Source: Nepenthes gracilis
Lineage: Eukaryota > Streptophyta > Magnoliopsida > Caryophyllales > Nepenthaceae
Assembly (NCBI GenBank): GCA_033239525.1
Contig: BSYO01000036.1
Span: 10,562,126-10,626,125 of the forward strand
Direction: 5' to 3'
Length of the DNA: 64,000 nucleotides
A program made the position numbers and the translations under genes. The notes beneath the pieces are model-generated. The model had not been told where the DNA came from. It did no database searches and worked only from the letters and a program-made list of their open reading frames with translations. How positions within the stretch are numbered: position 1 is the first letter of the stretch; each line of letters starts with the position of its first letter. This document shows, one piece after another, positions 11,455 to 23,895 of this stretch.

Positions 11455-11925
11455 GAGAAAATTCTTAAGGAAGCCCATCGATCCCGTTATACGATCCACC
11501 CAGAGCTTATAAGATGCATCGGGATCTCAAGAAAACTTTTTGGTGGAGAAATATGAAGAGGGACATCGCAGTTACGTGGAAAAGTGCCTTGTATGTCGCC
11601 AAGTAAAGGCCGAAGAAAATCGCCATCCGGTTTATTACAACCAATGCCATTACCGGCTGGAAATGGAAGGATATTGCCATGGATTTTGTGACTGGTTTAC
11701 CAATGACACCAAAGAAGCATGATGCTATTTGGGTGATTATTGACCGACTAACCAAGTCAGCCCACTTTTTGGCAATTCGGATAAATCATCCTCTTGATAA
11801 ATTAGCCCAACTGTACGTGAACGAGATTGTCAGACTTCATGGTATACCTGTCTCTATTGTATCCGATAGAGATCCTCGTTTTGTTTCTCGATTCTGGAAA
11901 AGTCTGCATCGAATTGGGTACTGAA
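11455..11925 (+). pseudogene. pol: Integrase N-terminal half of A2 pol
   Basis: HHCC finger traces (CLVCRQVKAE near 11587-11616) lead into an open frame at 11679-11924. That frame starts MDFVTGLPMTPKKHDAIWV, which contains the first catalytic aspartate, and reaches SIVSDRDPRFVSRFWKSLH with the second. This is the best-preserved DDE-core stretch in the array. A frameshift follows at about 11920. Confidence 0.88.
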
Positions 11926-12730
11926 TTAAAATTTAGTATCAAGCTTTTCATCCACAAACCGGCGGGTCACCGTCAACGGACTATCCAGATTCTTGAGGAT
12001 ATGTTGAGGGCCTCGGTTTTGGAAATAAAAAGGACTTGGGATGATGCTTTGGCTCTTTGCACTTGCATAATAATAGCTATCAGGCTAGCATTGGCATGGC
12101 TCCTTTTGAAGCTTTGTATGGGAGAAAATGTAGATCACCGATTCACTGGGAAGAGCGCGGTGATAACCGAATTTTGGGGCCTGACATTATGAAGGAGATG
12201 GCTGAAAGGATCAAAATAGTGCATGAGAATCTTCGTATAGCTCAAAGTAGACAAAAGAGTTATGCCGACCGAAGAAGATCAGCATTAAAATTTGAGGAGG
12301 GTGATTTTGTGTTCTTAAAGGTGTCGTCACCAAGGGGAAAGTTCAGATTTGGGGTCAAAGGAAAATCAAAGCCTCGTTTATTGGACCCTTTGCAATCTTG
12401 GAAAGGGTTGGAGAAGTGGCTTACCGATTAGCACTACCTCCGAGTTTGGCGGAAGTACATGATGTGTTTCATGTGTCCATGCTTCAAAGTATGTACATGA
12501 TCCTACTCATGTAATTGAGTATGAGCCTCTTACGGTCCGATGAAATTTATCCTATGAAGAAGAACCAAAGGAAATCTTGGATCGTAAGGAACAGTAAATT
12601 ACGCACCAAATCAATCTCTCTAATAAAAGTGCTTTGGAAGAATCATTCACACACGAGGCAACTTGGGAACGAGAGGAGGAGATTCGGAACAAATTCCCTC
12701 ATTTGTTTCCCAAAGGTTAGTATATTTATT
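11926..12730 (+). pseudogene. pol: Integrase C-terminal half and chromodomain-like tail, A2 pol
   Basis: Open frame 12057-12431 carries NNSYQASIGMAPFEALYGRK and LKFEEGDFVFLKVS. The GPY module follows with a frame change near 12380, where A1 reads through. The tail before the polypurine tract repeats the A1 KVLWKNHSHT-type block (frame 12515-12808). Confidence 0.85.
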
Positions 12731-12757
12731 CTAAATTTTGAGGCCGAAATTTTTATA

Positions 12758-12769
12758 AGTAGGGGAGAT
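12758..12769 (+). other. Polypurine tract of element A2
   Basis: AAGTAGGGGAGAT-type tract directly before LTR A-3, matching the tract at 5369-5380. Confidence 0.78.
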
Positions 12770-15572
12770 TGTAACAACCCAAATTTTGTAAAATCTAAAA
12801 AGGGTTAGTAATCGGGTTGGTCTCGTCAACGCAGTTGACCGAAAAATTGTTAAAAGGAGATCGGATGTCAAAGGAAAATGTTTTCCTTCATCAAATCGGT
12901 CAACGCAAAGTTGACCGAAATGGTAAAGAAATCCGGACTTCCCTTGGAAGTCCGGTTATCCGGACATGTTGCTTTCATCAATTCCGGTCAACGCAATGTT
13001 GACCGGAAATTTAAGTCAGAACGGAATGCGTGCCGGATTGGGCCTTAGTAAATGAGCTCGGATGTCGAGTGAAATCGCTGTGCGTCTGTGAAAGCAGCCC
13101 GGATTCAAAACGCGCCTAACACTCCGCTGAATTTACGAAAATGCACTCCGGCATTTGATGAATCTCAAATTACAGAAATGCCCTTCGGCATTTAGACGCT
13201 CAAATTCGTAATGGTTCTTTGGCCTTTGTTAGGCAGATGTATGGGAAAGAGCAGCTTTTAATGACTACAAGCCACAATGCATTTTGGAAAATAAAATTCG
13301 ATGGGAAAGGTAAAAATTATTTATAAAGTATGGAAAGTAGGAAAGATGATAAATGAGGGCCTCCAAAACCTAGGACTATAAATAAGAGCCTTAGGGTCAA
13401 GAATAAGGCACCACTAGAAAACTCTCGGGAAGTAGAAGGCCAAAACTCTAAGGAAAAGTAGTGAAGAACTTCAGGCAAGATACTCACCCTATTTATAAAA
13501 TTCATGTCTTATTTATGTTGCTATAAAATTATATGAAATTAGATAAGTATACTTTTACTATTCACACCGAAAGACATGTTTAAAGGAAATTTTGTTATGC
13601 ATAATGTTGGATTTACGTTATGATTTACTTGTCAATAATTATGAACTTTGCCCAATGCATGCTTACGAAAAGAAAATTAGGCATTAGGATGAATCATGAA
13701 ATTTCATTCTCAGATTCTGTTTCTACGGTAAAAGATCTCCGGCATATGTACTCCGTCTCATTATACTCCGGCTTTGTATTTAGAAATGAACTCCGGCCCT
13801 TTTAAGAATAAAGAGCTCCGTCCCCATGTAAAAGAGAACTCCGGCCTTTTTATGAATAATGTACTGCTTCCTTGAAAAGTACTCCGCCTTCTGTTTGAAT
13901 GAAAACTCCGTCCAAAAGAACTTAGGCTTTAAATGTGCTCCGTCCTCTTTAATGTACTCCGATTTTGAAGAAGAATTTCTGTTGATACGAAGAACTCCGC
14001 CTTCTGTTTTGCAATAAACTTAGCCTTTGATTAAAAGAGAAGTCCGGCGCTTAATGAATTTTGTGCTCCGTCCACTGTAAAAATGAGCTCCGCCCTTTAA
14101 TTAATTTTATGCTCCGTATCCGTCCCTTTAAGCACTCCGGATTTTAAAAGAAATGTCACTCCGTTCCTTTGGGCTCCGGATCTGAAAGAAAAGCACTCCG
14201 GTGTCAGCACTTGATTTTGAAAAGAAAAGCACTCAGATTGAGCACTGGATTTTTACAGAAGAGCACTCCGGGTTGAGAACTCCGGATTTTTACAGAAAAG
14301 CACTCCGATTTCTAGCACTCCGGATTTTAAAAGAGAAACACTACCGATTTTACAAAGAAAGGCCCTCCGGATTTTTGTAAACAAAAGCACTCCGTCCGTT
14401 TAGAGCTCCGTCCAAGTCCTCCGTCTTTTAAAGGAAAACGGCACTCCGTCCCTGATTAAAGAACTTCCGACTTTTGAAACATAATGTAATTGTGCTCCGT
14501 CCTTCATAAATAAAGAACTTGGCTTTGATTAAAGGAAATAAACTCCGGCTTTGACTAAAGTAAATAAACTCCTATTTTGAAAGACAACTAACTCGGTTTC
14601 AAAAGAAAACTAACTTCCGGCTTTGATTAAAGGAAATGAACTCGGCTCAGGAAATTAACTCGCAATGAACTTAGCTTTCCATTTCTGGACTTTGGCTTAC
14701 ATATTAAAAAGAGCTTCGGAAAAAATTAACTTTGGATGTTTGCTTTGGAAAAATAAGCTTCAGCTTTGATGATATGAACTTCAAAGAAAGAATAAGAAAA
14801 CTTATGAATTATGGACAGCAAGTGGAACTCTTCCGACTTTTGAACTATGATATATGGCCAATAAAGAACACGAACCAAGAACCGAGTTTCCATTAAGCTT
14901 GCTTGTTTAAGATGGATGAAGGATATTGGAGTGACACTCGAGGATGCCTCCGGGCCACGGAGGGGACCTTTTGGTGGCACAAGGACTATGGACTATGGCC
15001 CCGTATGTCGGGTTAAAGGCATTACCTCCCGCCCGGGAGCATAATGAGGGATACGGCTTTAGGTTGTGGGGTAGCACACAACCCGTCCTCGATGTTGTCC
15101 GCTCCCGTCCGGTCCCTAAAGATGATATGAATTCGAATGATAAAGACAAGATGATAAGAACATGAACTAAAGAAGGAATGATATGATGATTATTATGTTA
15201 TATATTTTCGATTATATGCTTGTGTTTTTACGCATGTGAGTATCGTCTTTGGGCTTTGTAAGCTCACTCTTGTAAATTTTCGATGACAAGCTTATGGAGG
15301 ACGAAGTCGAGTAGAGTCCTATGATTATGCGGGCCTGGAGCAGATCTTTTTGGAGTTTTGTTTATTTAGATTGAGGAAAACTTGTAATTTTATTTCCGCT
15401 GCTTATGAATGTAGTTTGTTTCCGTGACATTTTGGGATTTATGAAATTACTAATCTTTAGAATGCATCTCAGTTTGATGAAAAGAAAAGAAAAAATTTTT
15501 ATACTCATAATTTTATCATATGAATTAGTATTGTTGACGGCTTTTGATGATATTAAAAGTCGGGTCATCACA
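12770..15572 (+). repeat. Full LTR A-3, 3' LTR of element A2 (2.8 kb)
   Basis: Starts TGTAACAACCC, ends TCATCACA and is nearly identical to LTR A-2. The TATA box is at 13376-13384 and the CTCCG-rich block at about 13738-14660. Directly after base 15572 the sequence becomes the middle of another element's RT gene (S-V-S-P-W-G block), so this end marks the right boundary of the A insertion. The left boundary is outside the window, so the target duplication cannot be checked. Confidence 0.93.
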
Positions 15573-16230
15573 GTCTGTCTCCTTGGGGAGCAGCGGTATT
15601 ATTTGTAAGGAAGAAAGATCGGTCTTTATTATCACGAGTTGAACAAAATCACAATTAAGAATAAATATCCTCTACTATGTATTGATGATTTATTTGATCA
15701 GTTGTAAGGATCTCGGGTGTTCTTGAAGATCGATTTGAGGTCGGACTATTATCAATTGAAGATTAAGTCTGAGGATGTAGCTAAGACTGCATTTACGACA
15801 CGTTATGGCCATTACGAGTTCCTTGTTATGCCTTTCGGCCTCACGAATGCTGCAGCTTTTTATGGATCTGATAAATAGGGTGTTCAGGCCGTATCTGGAT
15901 AAATTTATGATGATTTTTATCGATGATATCCTAATTTATTCAAAGGACTATAAGGAGTATAAACTCACATGAGAATAGTACTTTAAGTGCTTCATGAGGA
16001 AAAGTTGTATACTAAGTTGGGTAAATGTGAATTCTGGCTGGTGAAGGTGATATTTTTTGGATATATAATTTCTAATGGTGGTCTTTTTATGAATCTAAAG
16101 AAGGTGGAGGCTATTACAAATTAGAGTAGGCCGACTTCTGTGACTGAGGTTAGAAGCTTTCTGGGCATAGCAGGATATTACAGGTGATTTGTAGAGAATT
16201 TTTTTACAAATTGCTATACCCCTGACTCAA
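15573..16230 (+). pseudogene. pol: Reverse transcriptase of older gypsy element B, 5' part removed by insertion A
   Basis: The sequence starts abruptly at the SVSPWGA-type motif of gypsy RT and continues with [11 protein letters not shown] (15639 on), [14 protein letters not shown] (about 15828) and [11 protein letters not shown] (about 15916-15950). Stop codons and small indels are spread evenly and include TAG/TAA at former tryptophan or glutamine positions, as expected of an old methylated copy. The missing N-terminal half should lie left of the window. Confidence 0.85.
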
Positions 16231-16720
16231 TTGCTGAAAAAGAAAGTTAATTTTCAATGGATTAAAAAGTGTGATCAGAGTTTTCAGGAGCTAAAGGATC
16301 GCTTGACTATTGCTCTAATATTGGTTATTTCAAAAGGTTCAGGAGGCTATGAGGTATACTGTGATGCCTTTAAGGAGGGTTCAGGATGTGTATTGATGCA
16401 GTATGGTAAGGTAGTGGCCTATGGGTTTAGGCAATTAAAAGTTCATGAAAAGAACTACCCTACCCACAATCTGGAGCTTACTACTGTTATATTTACCTTA
16501 AAAATTTGGAGACATTACTTACATGGTAAAAAATTTCTTATGTATTCTAATCATAAAAGTCTAAAATATCTATTTTTTAGAAAGAGCTTAATATGAGACA
16601 AATGAGGTGACTTGATTTTTTAAAGGATTATAACTATGAGATATAGTATAAGCCAGGGAAGGGCAATGTGGTTGCGGATGCATTACGTCGTCAATCGGGG
16701 TATCCTATGGCTCAGTTACA
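16231..16720 (+). pseudogene. pol: RNase H of gypsy element B
   Basis: Open frame 16231-16596 carries the RNase H blocks Y-C-D-A (first catalytic aspartate), GCVLMQYGKVVAYGFRQLK and HEKNYPTHNLELTTVIFTLK. After a stop at 16597 the domain ends in a VADAL-like block near 16673. The domain is nearly complete but truncated by the stop and has no intact RT attached. Confidence 0.86.
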
Positions 16721-16974
16721 AATCAAGCAGATGAAAATGTTGGATTATTTGAAACAATGTGATATCCAATATTATGTTAAGGGTGATAGAATGTTCCCAT
16801 CTTATTTTTAGACCCAACCGGATGTTATTAGTGATGTTAAGGAGAAGCAAACTAATAACCCGTTTTTTATAGGAATTGCAAGTGATCTAAATAAGGAGTC
16901 TCGAGCTGATTTCAATATCCGGACTGATGGAGTGTTGAGGTTTAGAAATCAACTATGTGTATCGGACCATAGGG

Positions 16975-18290
16975 AACTAAAAGAGAATATTTTGAAGGAA
17001 TCCCACCGGTCTAGATATACCATTCGCCCAAGAACGAACAAAATGTATCAAGGCCTGAAGAAAACTTTCTAGTGGTGGAACCTGAAGAGAGATATTATAA
17101 CTTATGTGAAAAAATGCCTTATGTGTTAGCAATTGAAGGCTGAAAGGAGGAAACCTTCTGGCTTATTACAGCCAATGCGGATCTTGAGTTGAAAATGGGA
17201 AGACATTACTATGGATTTTGTATCGGGTTTACCGAGGACTCCTGAGAATTATGATGCCATTTAGATTATATTTGATTGGTTGACAAAATCAGCCCACTTC
17301 TTGGCGATCAGGACGACCTATTCACGTGATAGAATGGCTCAATTATATGTGAATGAGATCATGAGGCTACATGGAGTTCCTATCTCCATTGTATGTAATA
17401 GAAATCCCCATTTTATCTCGCAATTTTGAGAAAGTTTGCAAAGAAAATTGGGGATAGAGTTAAAATTTAGTACTGCATATTACTTCCAAACAGATGGCCA
17501 ATCTGAGCATGCCATCCAATTTCTTGAGGATATGTTGAAGGTCTCTGTATTGAAAATGAAAGGAACTTGGGACACTTATCAGGTACTGGCTGAATTTGCT
17601 TATAATAACAGTTATCAGGCTAGTATCGACATGGTGCCTTTTGAGGCTTTGTATGGGAGAAAAAACAGGTCGTCGATTCATTGGAAAAAGATTGGAGATA
17701 AAAGGATTTTGGGCCCTGAGATTGTGAAGGAAATGGTAGAGAAAATTAAACTGATCCATGATAATCTGAAGGTTGCTCAAAGAAGACAGCAAGGTTATGT
17801 AGATAGGAGGAGGACTGAATTGGGGTTTGAGGTAGGAGACCTTATTTTCTAAAAGTCTCACTGTCCAAAGGGACATTCCGAATTGGAGTGAAGGAAAAAC
17901 TGAAGCCATGATTCATTAGTCCTTTGAGATTCTTGGAAAGGATTAGGGAGGTAGCCTACAGGTTAGCATTACCACCTAGTTTGACTGGCATACATGATAT
18001 ATTTAATGTATCAATACTTTGAAAGTATGTCCATGATCCTGCGCACGTGATTGAATATGGATCCTTGACTATCGACAAGGATTTATCCTATATCGAGGAG
18101 CCGCTATAGATTTTGGATCGAAAGGATCAGAGGTTGCGCACTAAGACCATTCCCCTGGTTAATGTGCTCTGGAAGAATCATTCATCGAAGGAGGCCACCT
18201 GGGAGTGCAAAGAGTAAATCCGAAGCGAATATCCCCACTTGTTTTCTTGGGGTATGTAGTTCTGTTTAATTTTGAGGACGAAATTTCTTT
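16975..18290 (+). pseudogene. pol: Integrase and C-terminal tail of gypsy element B
   Basis: An HHCC-like finger (HRSRYTI about 17007, CLMC about 17116), MDFVSGLPRTPENYDAI (about 17211) and a second aspartate region (about 17390) are followed by open frame 17436-17852. That frame carries FQTDGQSEHAIQFLEDML and AEFAYNNSYQASIDMVPFEA with the catalytic glutamate region. The GPY block and a WKNHSSKEATWE block finish the tail near 18200. Several in-frame stops (17070, 17127, 17262) show it is dead. Confidence 0.87.
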
Positions 18291-18303
18291 AAGTGGGGGA
18301 GAG
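18291..18303 (+). other. Polypurine tract of element B
   Basis: AAGTGGGGGAGAG immediately before TGTAACATCC, the start of the B LTR. Confidence 0.8.
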
Positions 18304-18512
18304 TGTAACATCCTGAAATCTCGAAATATTTTTATCGGACTAAATTGGAATCATTTATTATTTTCGGTAATTTTAGGTAATTCGGGCGTGTGAAAAATTA
18401 ATTTAATATTATGAAATTTTGGAAGAATATTCGAATTGATGGGTCGGTGCCGGAGTGTGCCCATTCTATCGCTTGAGTGTCGAATTAAAGTTTAGGATTA
18501 AAAGAAACGTAA

Positions 18513-18641
<129 letters not shown>

Positions 18642-20674
18642 GAGGAGAAGGGAGGCAGAATCGGGAGAAGGGGTTTGCGAAGAGAGAGAGAGGGGCGAGG
18701 GTTAGGTTCGTTGGTGAGAGAGGGCGGACGGCGCTCGCGCCCGGTGGCGCAGGGTCGGCAGCGGCCGGTGACGGCCGTGTACGAGCTGGTGGCCGGCCGG
18801 GGCCGCGGTGAGCGGCGGCAGTGCTCGTGGGAGCCCGGTGGGAGAAGGAGCACACGAAGGAAAAGAGGGGAAAATGGAGGCCTTTGGGTCCGATTCCGAG
18901 CTCGAGCTAGTTGGGAAAGTTGTAGAGCACGCCGAGGCAAGAAACCTCATACCTCGTTTTTCATTTTCAGGCACTTTGGCTTTATTTTCTTCGGGTACCC
19001 TCCGATACCCGATTAAATTTGTGTTTATTGCTTCTTATAATCTAAGCATGAATATATATTAATTTGGAGACCTAATTTATAGTCTAAGTTCGGTTTCGAA
19101 GACGCAAACCCTCACCCACGCACGTGTACTGTTCACGTACAATCGGGTGTATTCGGGTCTCGATATTTGGGGCTTTTGTATAAATTGAGACTAGAATACC
19201 AATACCCACACCCTAGGTAAGTTATTTTGTCGATTGGGTGCCCGATTTGGTGAAATTATGTGAATTCCCGTTAGGTGAAGCCTAAACCCTGCCCGGGTGG
19301 TTTTGGGCTCGATTCTTGGGGCTTTTGATTTAATTAAGACTAGATTATGATTATGTATGACTTGGGTAAGTTAATTGTTGGTTGGGTATTCAAATTGTGG
19401 TTATTTAGGGATTTTCGTTCGCGAAGCCCGTGACCCACGCCCGGACACCGTTTGATCTTCGATTTGGGGTTTAATGTAAATTGACTTGGGATTATAGTTA
19501 CCCATGCCTTGGGTTTGATAAATCACCTGTTAGATGTCCGAAATTCCGAGAATCAACCGATTCAGGCATATGTGCATTGTTCATGAGCACTTCCCCACAC
19601 GTACACCTGGGACATTTGCTCGTCCGAAAATTCCTACGATATTTTGTATAATACTTGTTTAAATGCCAATTAAAGGATATATGCTTGTAGAGAGAAAAGT
19701 TGAGGCACAACAGCAAGCACGAAGAGGAAGAAAGGGGATAGACCACCGTTTCGATCCGATCCTAAAAATAATTGTAGAGCGAGCTCGTGCAAGTGTACTT
19801 CGGACGCTGTTTTTCACTCGTTACTGATTTCTCATGCCTTAAAACCGTTGAAAATGCTCTAAAATGTTGATGTTGCATGATTAAAGTACATGAAGTATAT
19901 TTCCTTCGCTTAGTCGGTTAGATTTCATGATTATCCATGTTTATTGCAAGTTTTGGTTTCGATTTCGTGAATAAACATGAAAATAGTATTCAATTTGTCT
20001 TGAAAAGTATGTGATGAAACCCTAGCTCAAAAATGTGGTGTAGTTTGAGTAAATTGCATGATTTAATGTATATGCATGGCATCTATGATATTAAGTTCAT
20101 GAAATATGTACATGTAAGAGACCGATTTGAGTTCGAAGGTTTTGGCGAAGCCCTATGTACGAAAATGAAGAGGTTTTGATGAGCTTTAACCTAGCTTCTG
20201 TTATATGAAAATTAATTGATATTGAAATGTGGCTTCCAGTATAATTTGTTTCTAAAAATTTGTACCGATCCACACCGAGGAAATTTTCATGCATGTTTCA
20301 AATTAGCTGAAAGTGTTTTGAGAAAAGCTGATTTCAAAAAGGGGTTTTCGATAAAGAGAGGTTTCTACATACGCTTATTTTAGGACCCGAGATTGACTAC
20401 AGTTCGGATAGGTTCTCCGGCATGCCTTAGGACTTTTCGGTGGTAATCGAGGATAACTCTGTCCATGGAGTTATTTGTGGTCCGCCCCTGCCCTCGGGCG
20501 TTACAGCCGGGAGGGATACCGTTACCGGCCTACCTTCGGGTGGCATACCGTGCATCGATCCGGTGAGATGGGATATTACCAAGTGCCTTAGATTGTGTGG
20601 AGTGAACACAATCTATCCTGGATTATTCGCCCCACGGCTAGTAGGGTATACTAAAGGTGGTCTGTACTGATATG

Positions 20675-20870
20675 TTATGATGTATCGTTTACCGTTTTAC
20701 CGATATGATATGTTACCGTACCGATTACCGAATATGAAGTACCGACATCGATGACTTATGATGTACCGCTTTCTTGCTTTTACCGATATGATATGTTACC
20801 GTACCGACACCAATATGAAGTACCGACTACCGATGATCAAGTTTATGGTTTACGAATACCGTACACTCGC
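20675..20870 (+). repeat. TACCG-rich short-repeat block in LTR B
   Basis: TACCG occurs many times within AT-rich spacers (CCGATATGATATGTTACCG, GAATATGAAGTACCGAC) in about 200 bases. It includes a repeated ~45-base unit, and the arrangement recalls the CTCCG block of LTR A. Confidence 0.7.
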
Positions 20871-21634
20871 ATACATTCACCGATTTCCGATTTATGGAAT
20901 TTAATACCGCCATAGCATGATTTCTCCGTTTCATGGATTATAACATGATTAACCGTTCTATTTATGCATAGTTACATGACCGTTCTGCATCATAATTTTA
21001 TCTTGCTCACGTGCATGTACCTTCATTGGGCCTCGCTCAAGCTTTAGTGTTTTTCCCCTTCCAGATGAGACAAGAGCTTTTTCCCGACGAACAGAGTAGA
21101 CCAGGAAAAGCTCAAGGCTTTTGAGGACTTAGAGCATTGTGGAGCCAATTTTTGAAGAGCTTGTGGGTGCAATGACCTAGCTAGAAATGTGATCTTAAAT
21201 ACCGATTCCACGTTTATTGATGTTATAGAACTTGTGAATTTTTGTAAAGAAAGCTCATGATATGTATGATAGTAAAAGAGAATATGCTATGCTCATGCAG
21301 TTGTAGTGTACTTCCGCTATACTGGATTTTAAATGCGAGGTCCTAGATGGCATCTCGTCATTTGACCGTTAGAGTAGTAAATGTTTTATGAAATTGTGCC
21401 ATGGATGGCACATAGGATCCTGTGAATAATTGTTGTAGGAATTGTGAATGCTGGATAGTTGTGTGCTTGTTATAGATGAATATTACAGGTTTGTATTTTT
21501 GGGTTTTCATCCAGTTACAAAGGAAACTCTGCCGAAATTTCTGCAGAAGTCTTGCCTTAATTAGACCGTTAATTATGTTATCTGTTTGACGGAAGCTTCT
21601 GAGGAAAAAAAAAAATTCGTTCCGTCACAGAGAG

Positions 21635-23895
21635 TGTGAGGTTCCGGACCTAAAACATGACAATTGAGAGTAATTAAAATGATGATAATCTATAAGAGGC
21701 CAAATATGCATTGAAAAATGAGGGTTGGAAGTAAAAAGTTAAAAATTACCCAAGTTCAGCAAGTAGTAGGTTTGTGCCTGCCGCGCGTTGGAGGTATGGC
21801 AGCGAGCAAAAATCCAGTGCATAGCCGCTCACCGTGTGCTAGGTGTGCTCGAGCGAGCGCCTGGTAGAAACCCTACGCTCGTCGCGTGCCTGTTGTGCGC
21901 TCTAGCACAGGCACGACTTTTACCTCGCATTCTGATTTCGTTTTTGTTATAAAGTGAATGGGGGAAGAGAGAAGGGAGAGTAGCAGCAGCACGAAGGAAA
22001 AGGAAGGAGAAGAGGAGAGGAAAAAGGAAAAATCACTCGTTCCGATCCACTCCGGGTAAAAATAGCGGCAGATAGGGCCTAGGAAAGTGTACCTCGGACG
22101 TTATTTTCCATTTTGACCGCTTTTCCATGCTCTAAAAATGGTAAAGAGACTCTCAGATTTTATTACTCAATGTTTAAAGCAAACGAAGCATGTTTCTCTT
22201 AATTGATCGATTAGATTTCATGTTTACTAATGTGTATTGCAATATTTGGTTTCGATTTCATGAATAAGCATGAATTTAATATTCAATTTAGTTTCGGAAG
22301 CATGTGGTGAAACCCTAACTCAAATATTTTAGGGATTTTTTGTTAAAATTCATGAATTAGTATATGTATTTGGGTTTATGGCGTTGATTTCATGAATAAA
22401 CACATGTTTGGTGTTTGATTTGAGTCCGAAAGCTTTAGTGATGCCCTAAGTACTAAATTGAAGAGATTTAACTATTTTAATCCAAATTTCTTGTCATGTA
22501 AAAGTTAATTGGAAACATGGTAATGTATAGCATGTGAATTATGACTAAAAAATTTACACCGACTTACATTGTTAATTTGTTGAAGGATTATAAAATGTAA
22601 GCTGTATGTTTAGGAACACATCTGAAGAGTTTTTAACTGTTTACTATATATTTTGAAACTACTAAAGAGTTATTAAGAAACTCTAGCTGACTTCTGAAAC
22701 TAAAAAAGAGTTTTCAATTAAGAAATAAGAAGAAAAATATTTCTGATACTATTATTTAGGTCCCAAGACTGATATACAGTCAGGTTAGGTTCTCCGATAT
22801 GCCTTAAAACGTTACAGTGATAATCGAGAATAACTCTGTCCAGAAAGTTATATGTGGTCAACCCTTCTTCAGGACGTTAACCTAGAGGGTAGTTTATTGT
22901 TACCGGTCGGCGTATTGTACTGAATCCCGCGAGAAGGTATGTCCCAGGAGACAAGACGACTGTTTCTGGCTTTAGATTCTGTGGAGTGAATACAATCTAT
23001 CCTCGATTATTCGCTCCATCTACTAATAGGGTCTATTGGTAGGATCCTTTACTGATAGAAAAAGAAATTTCTATAACTTGTGGAATTGATATTGATTTCT
23101 GCTTTCTGAAGCATAATTGTACTGATTTCTGATTTCTAAAGTTTAATTAATGTCAAATCATACTTTCTCTGCTTTTTATGCACTATTCAGCTTTTGTATA
23201 TTTTATGTTTTGATATGTCTGTATAACTATTCTCTATAACGGATTTAATATGTATATGCATATACCTTGTTGGGTTTCGACTGACTTTTTTATTATTTTT
23301 TCTCTATCCAGATGAGACTGTAGAGCTGGTACCTGACGAGAAAGAGTAACTTAGAGTTTAATCTGAAGACTTTCGAGGATTTGAAATATTTTGGAGTTGC
23401 CAAAGAGAAATAGTTTGATGTAAAGACCTGATTTTGACATATCATTTTGTATTTGGATTTTATGCCTATGGATATATATGTATATATATATGGGTTTCGT
23501 ATAGAAATGTATGTGATACTTGTGACGAATAGGAAACTATACTTCTACAGGTTAATAGTTCTGCTTTTACTATATGCTTTTGGATGTTCTGTATAGGTCT
23601 TAGATGGTATCTCACTCATGAACTGTTAATATACTAGATAGATTGTTGGATTCACACCATGGATGGTATCTATGGTCCTGTAAACGCGTATTATAGGAAA
23701 AATTATGGTATAAATAGATAGTTGTGTGCATGTACTAGTTTCCTATACAGGTTTTATACAGGTTTATCTTTCTATTTATTCCAATTGTAGGAAAAATTCT
23801 ACGCATTTTTTTCTAGAACCTGAGTGAGATTTGAGCTTTTGTTCCTATTCAGAAATGATGGAATTAACTAAGGAAAAAAAATCCATTCCGTCACA
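21635..23895 (+). repeat. Solo gypsy LTR of the TGTGAGGTTCCGG family
   Basis: Begins TGTGAGGTTCCGG, like the LTRs at 55765 and (minus strand) 37630, and ends ATTCCGTCACA. No internal region or second LTR of the family adjoins it. It abuts the end of LTR B after GAGAG and is followed by TCCCT, so there is no matching target duplication, and flanking deletion is likely. A TTATAAAG TATA-like site is near 21948, downstream of a GC-rich block at 21778-21915. Confidence 0.72.
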
